Positions 63,748 through 64,000 of a stretch of 64,000 nucleotides of DNA are shown in pieces. Source of the stretch: Gammaproteobacteria bacterium (GTDB taxonomy: Bacteria; Pseudomonadota; Gammaproteobacteria; Pseudomonadales; Azotimanducaceae); assembly GCA_026709225.1 (NCBI GenBank), contig JAPOTJ010000032.1, positions 94,818-158,817 on the forward strand, written 5' to 3'. Under the pieces are notes generated by a model that did not search any database, was not told the DNA's origin, and saw only the letters and a program-made list of their open reading frames with translations. Numbering within the stretch: position 1 is the stretch's first letter; every line of letters begins with the position of its first letter. Both the position numbers and the translations under genes were made by a program.

Positions 63748-63952
63748 CTAGTGCTCCGTCAAACTAAAAATGAGGTGTCAGCGCGCCCACAAGCGCCCAC
63801 CGACATTCTTGCGAGGGTGCCCCTCGCACCTTTTGGCTGAAGGCTCCGTTGCAGCCCTTGGAAATACGGCGGGTATTCCCTGCGCGACGCGCCTTGCATC
63901 TGGGCGCTTGTGGGTGCGCTGATCCGGCATTATTAGTTTGATGGAGCACTAG
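63748..63952. mobile_element. CTAG-bordered MITE, 205 bp
   Basis: CTAGTGCTCCGTCAAACTAA at the left matches, inverted, CTAGTGCTCCATCAAACTAA at the right. Homology of the arms continues imperfectly for about 50 bp through CAGCGCGCCCACAAGCGCCCA. It carries no transposase. A solo right end is at 43811-43823. After it TGTCCTGTCCCATAAATAAG may begin another element cut off by the window edge. Confidence 0.75.
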
Positions 63953-64000
63953 TGTCCTGTCCCATAAATAAGTGTGATTCAGAGTGAGCACAATCGCCGA

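Noticed and set aside
1..64000. tRNA or rRNA genes, integrase or attachment sites
   Set aside because: I looked for conserved tRNA arms, rRNA blocks and integrase motifs and saw none.

Overview
The window looks like chromosomal DNA of a gammaproteobacterium. The reasons are gene orders typical of that class: yggT-proC-yggS next to pilT, DUF4426-metW-metX, and mlaC-ibaG-murA-hisG-hisD-zapE. I cannot name a genus. Dense FecI/FecR/TonB-receptor and secreted polysaccharide-processing genes suggest a free-living, probably aquatic, polymer degrader.

Layout: (1) 0-2.8 kb is accessory DNA with two VapBC-type toxin-antitoxin pairs, decayed gene ends (cyoE, DUF4143 ATPase) and short inverted-repeat elements with CTAG at their borders. 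(2) 2.8-18 kb is one tight plus-strand cluster: ECF sigma factor, FecR anti-sigma factor, TonB-dependent receptor, Na+/solute symporter, sulfatase, galactonate-dehydratase-like enolase-superfamily protein, LamG/propeller secreted protein, a beta-helix fused to an HpcH-type aldolase, and a D-tartrate-dehydratase-like protein. I read this as import and breakdown of a sulfated carbohydrate through sugar-acid intermediates. (3) 18-22.8 kb holds a double-HTH regulator, a small protein, and a DUF262 / DUF3696-ATPase / unknown trio that looks like an anti-phage module. (4) 23-29 kb encodes a 1662-residue secreted subtilase with many repeats, flanked by a small secreted protein and a PrcB-like protein. 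(5) 29-31 kb is a graveyard: a broken copy of the HTH regulator, a GH16 glycosidase tail, and a second vapBC whose toxin is frameshifted.

(6) 31-45.7 kb is housekeeping: MtfA peptidase, acyl-CoA dehydrogenases and an SDR, a SMUG-like uracil glycosylase, an M1 peptidase, a Met/Asp-repeat lipoprotein, the methionine genes metX/metW, yggT, proC, yggS and pilT. (7) 45.7-47.1 kb is an intact DUF4143 ATPase behind four 23-bp repeats. (8) 47.3-53.5 kb is a complete type II-C CRISPR system: a divergent tracrRNA with its own promoter and terminator, cas9, cas1, cas2, and an array of 23 repeats and 22 spacers that appears to be transcribed toward cas2. (9) 53.7-64 kb holds an unknown membrane-anchored protein, acetyl-CoA synthetase, a deoxynucleoside kinase, mlaC, ibaG, murA, hisG, hisD, zapE, and an NrtR-like Nudix regulator with a palindromic operator candidate, ending in another CTAG-bordered element. 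I saw no rRNA or tRNA gene.
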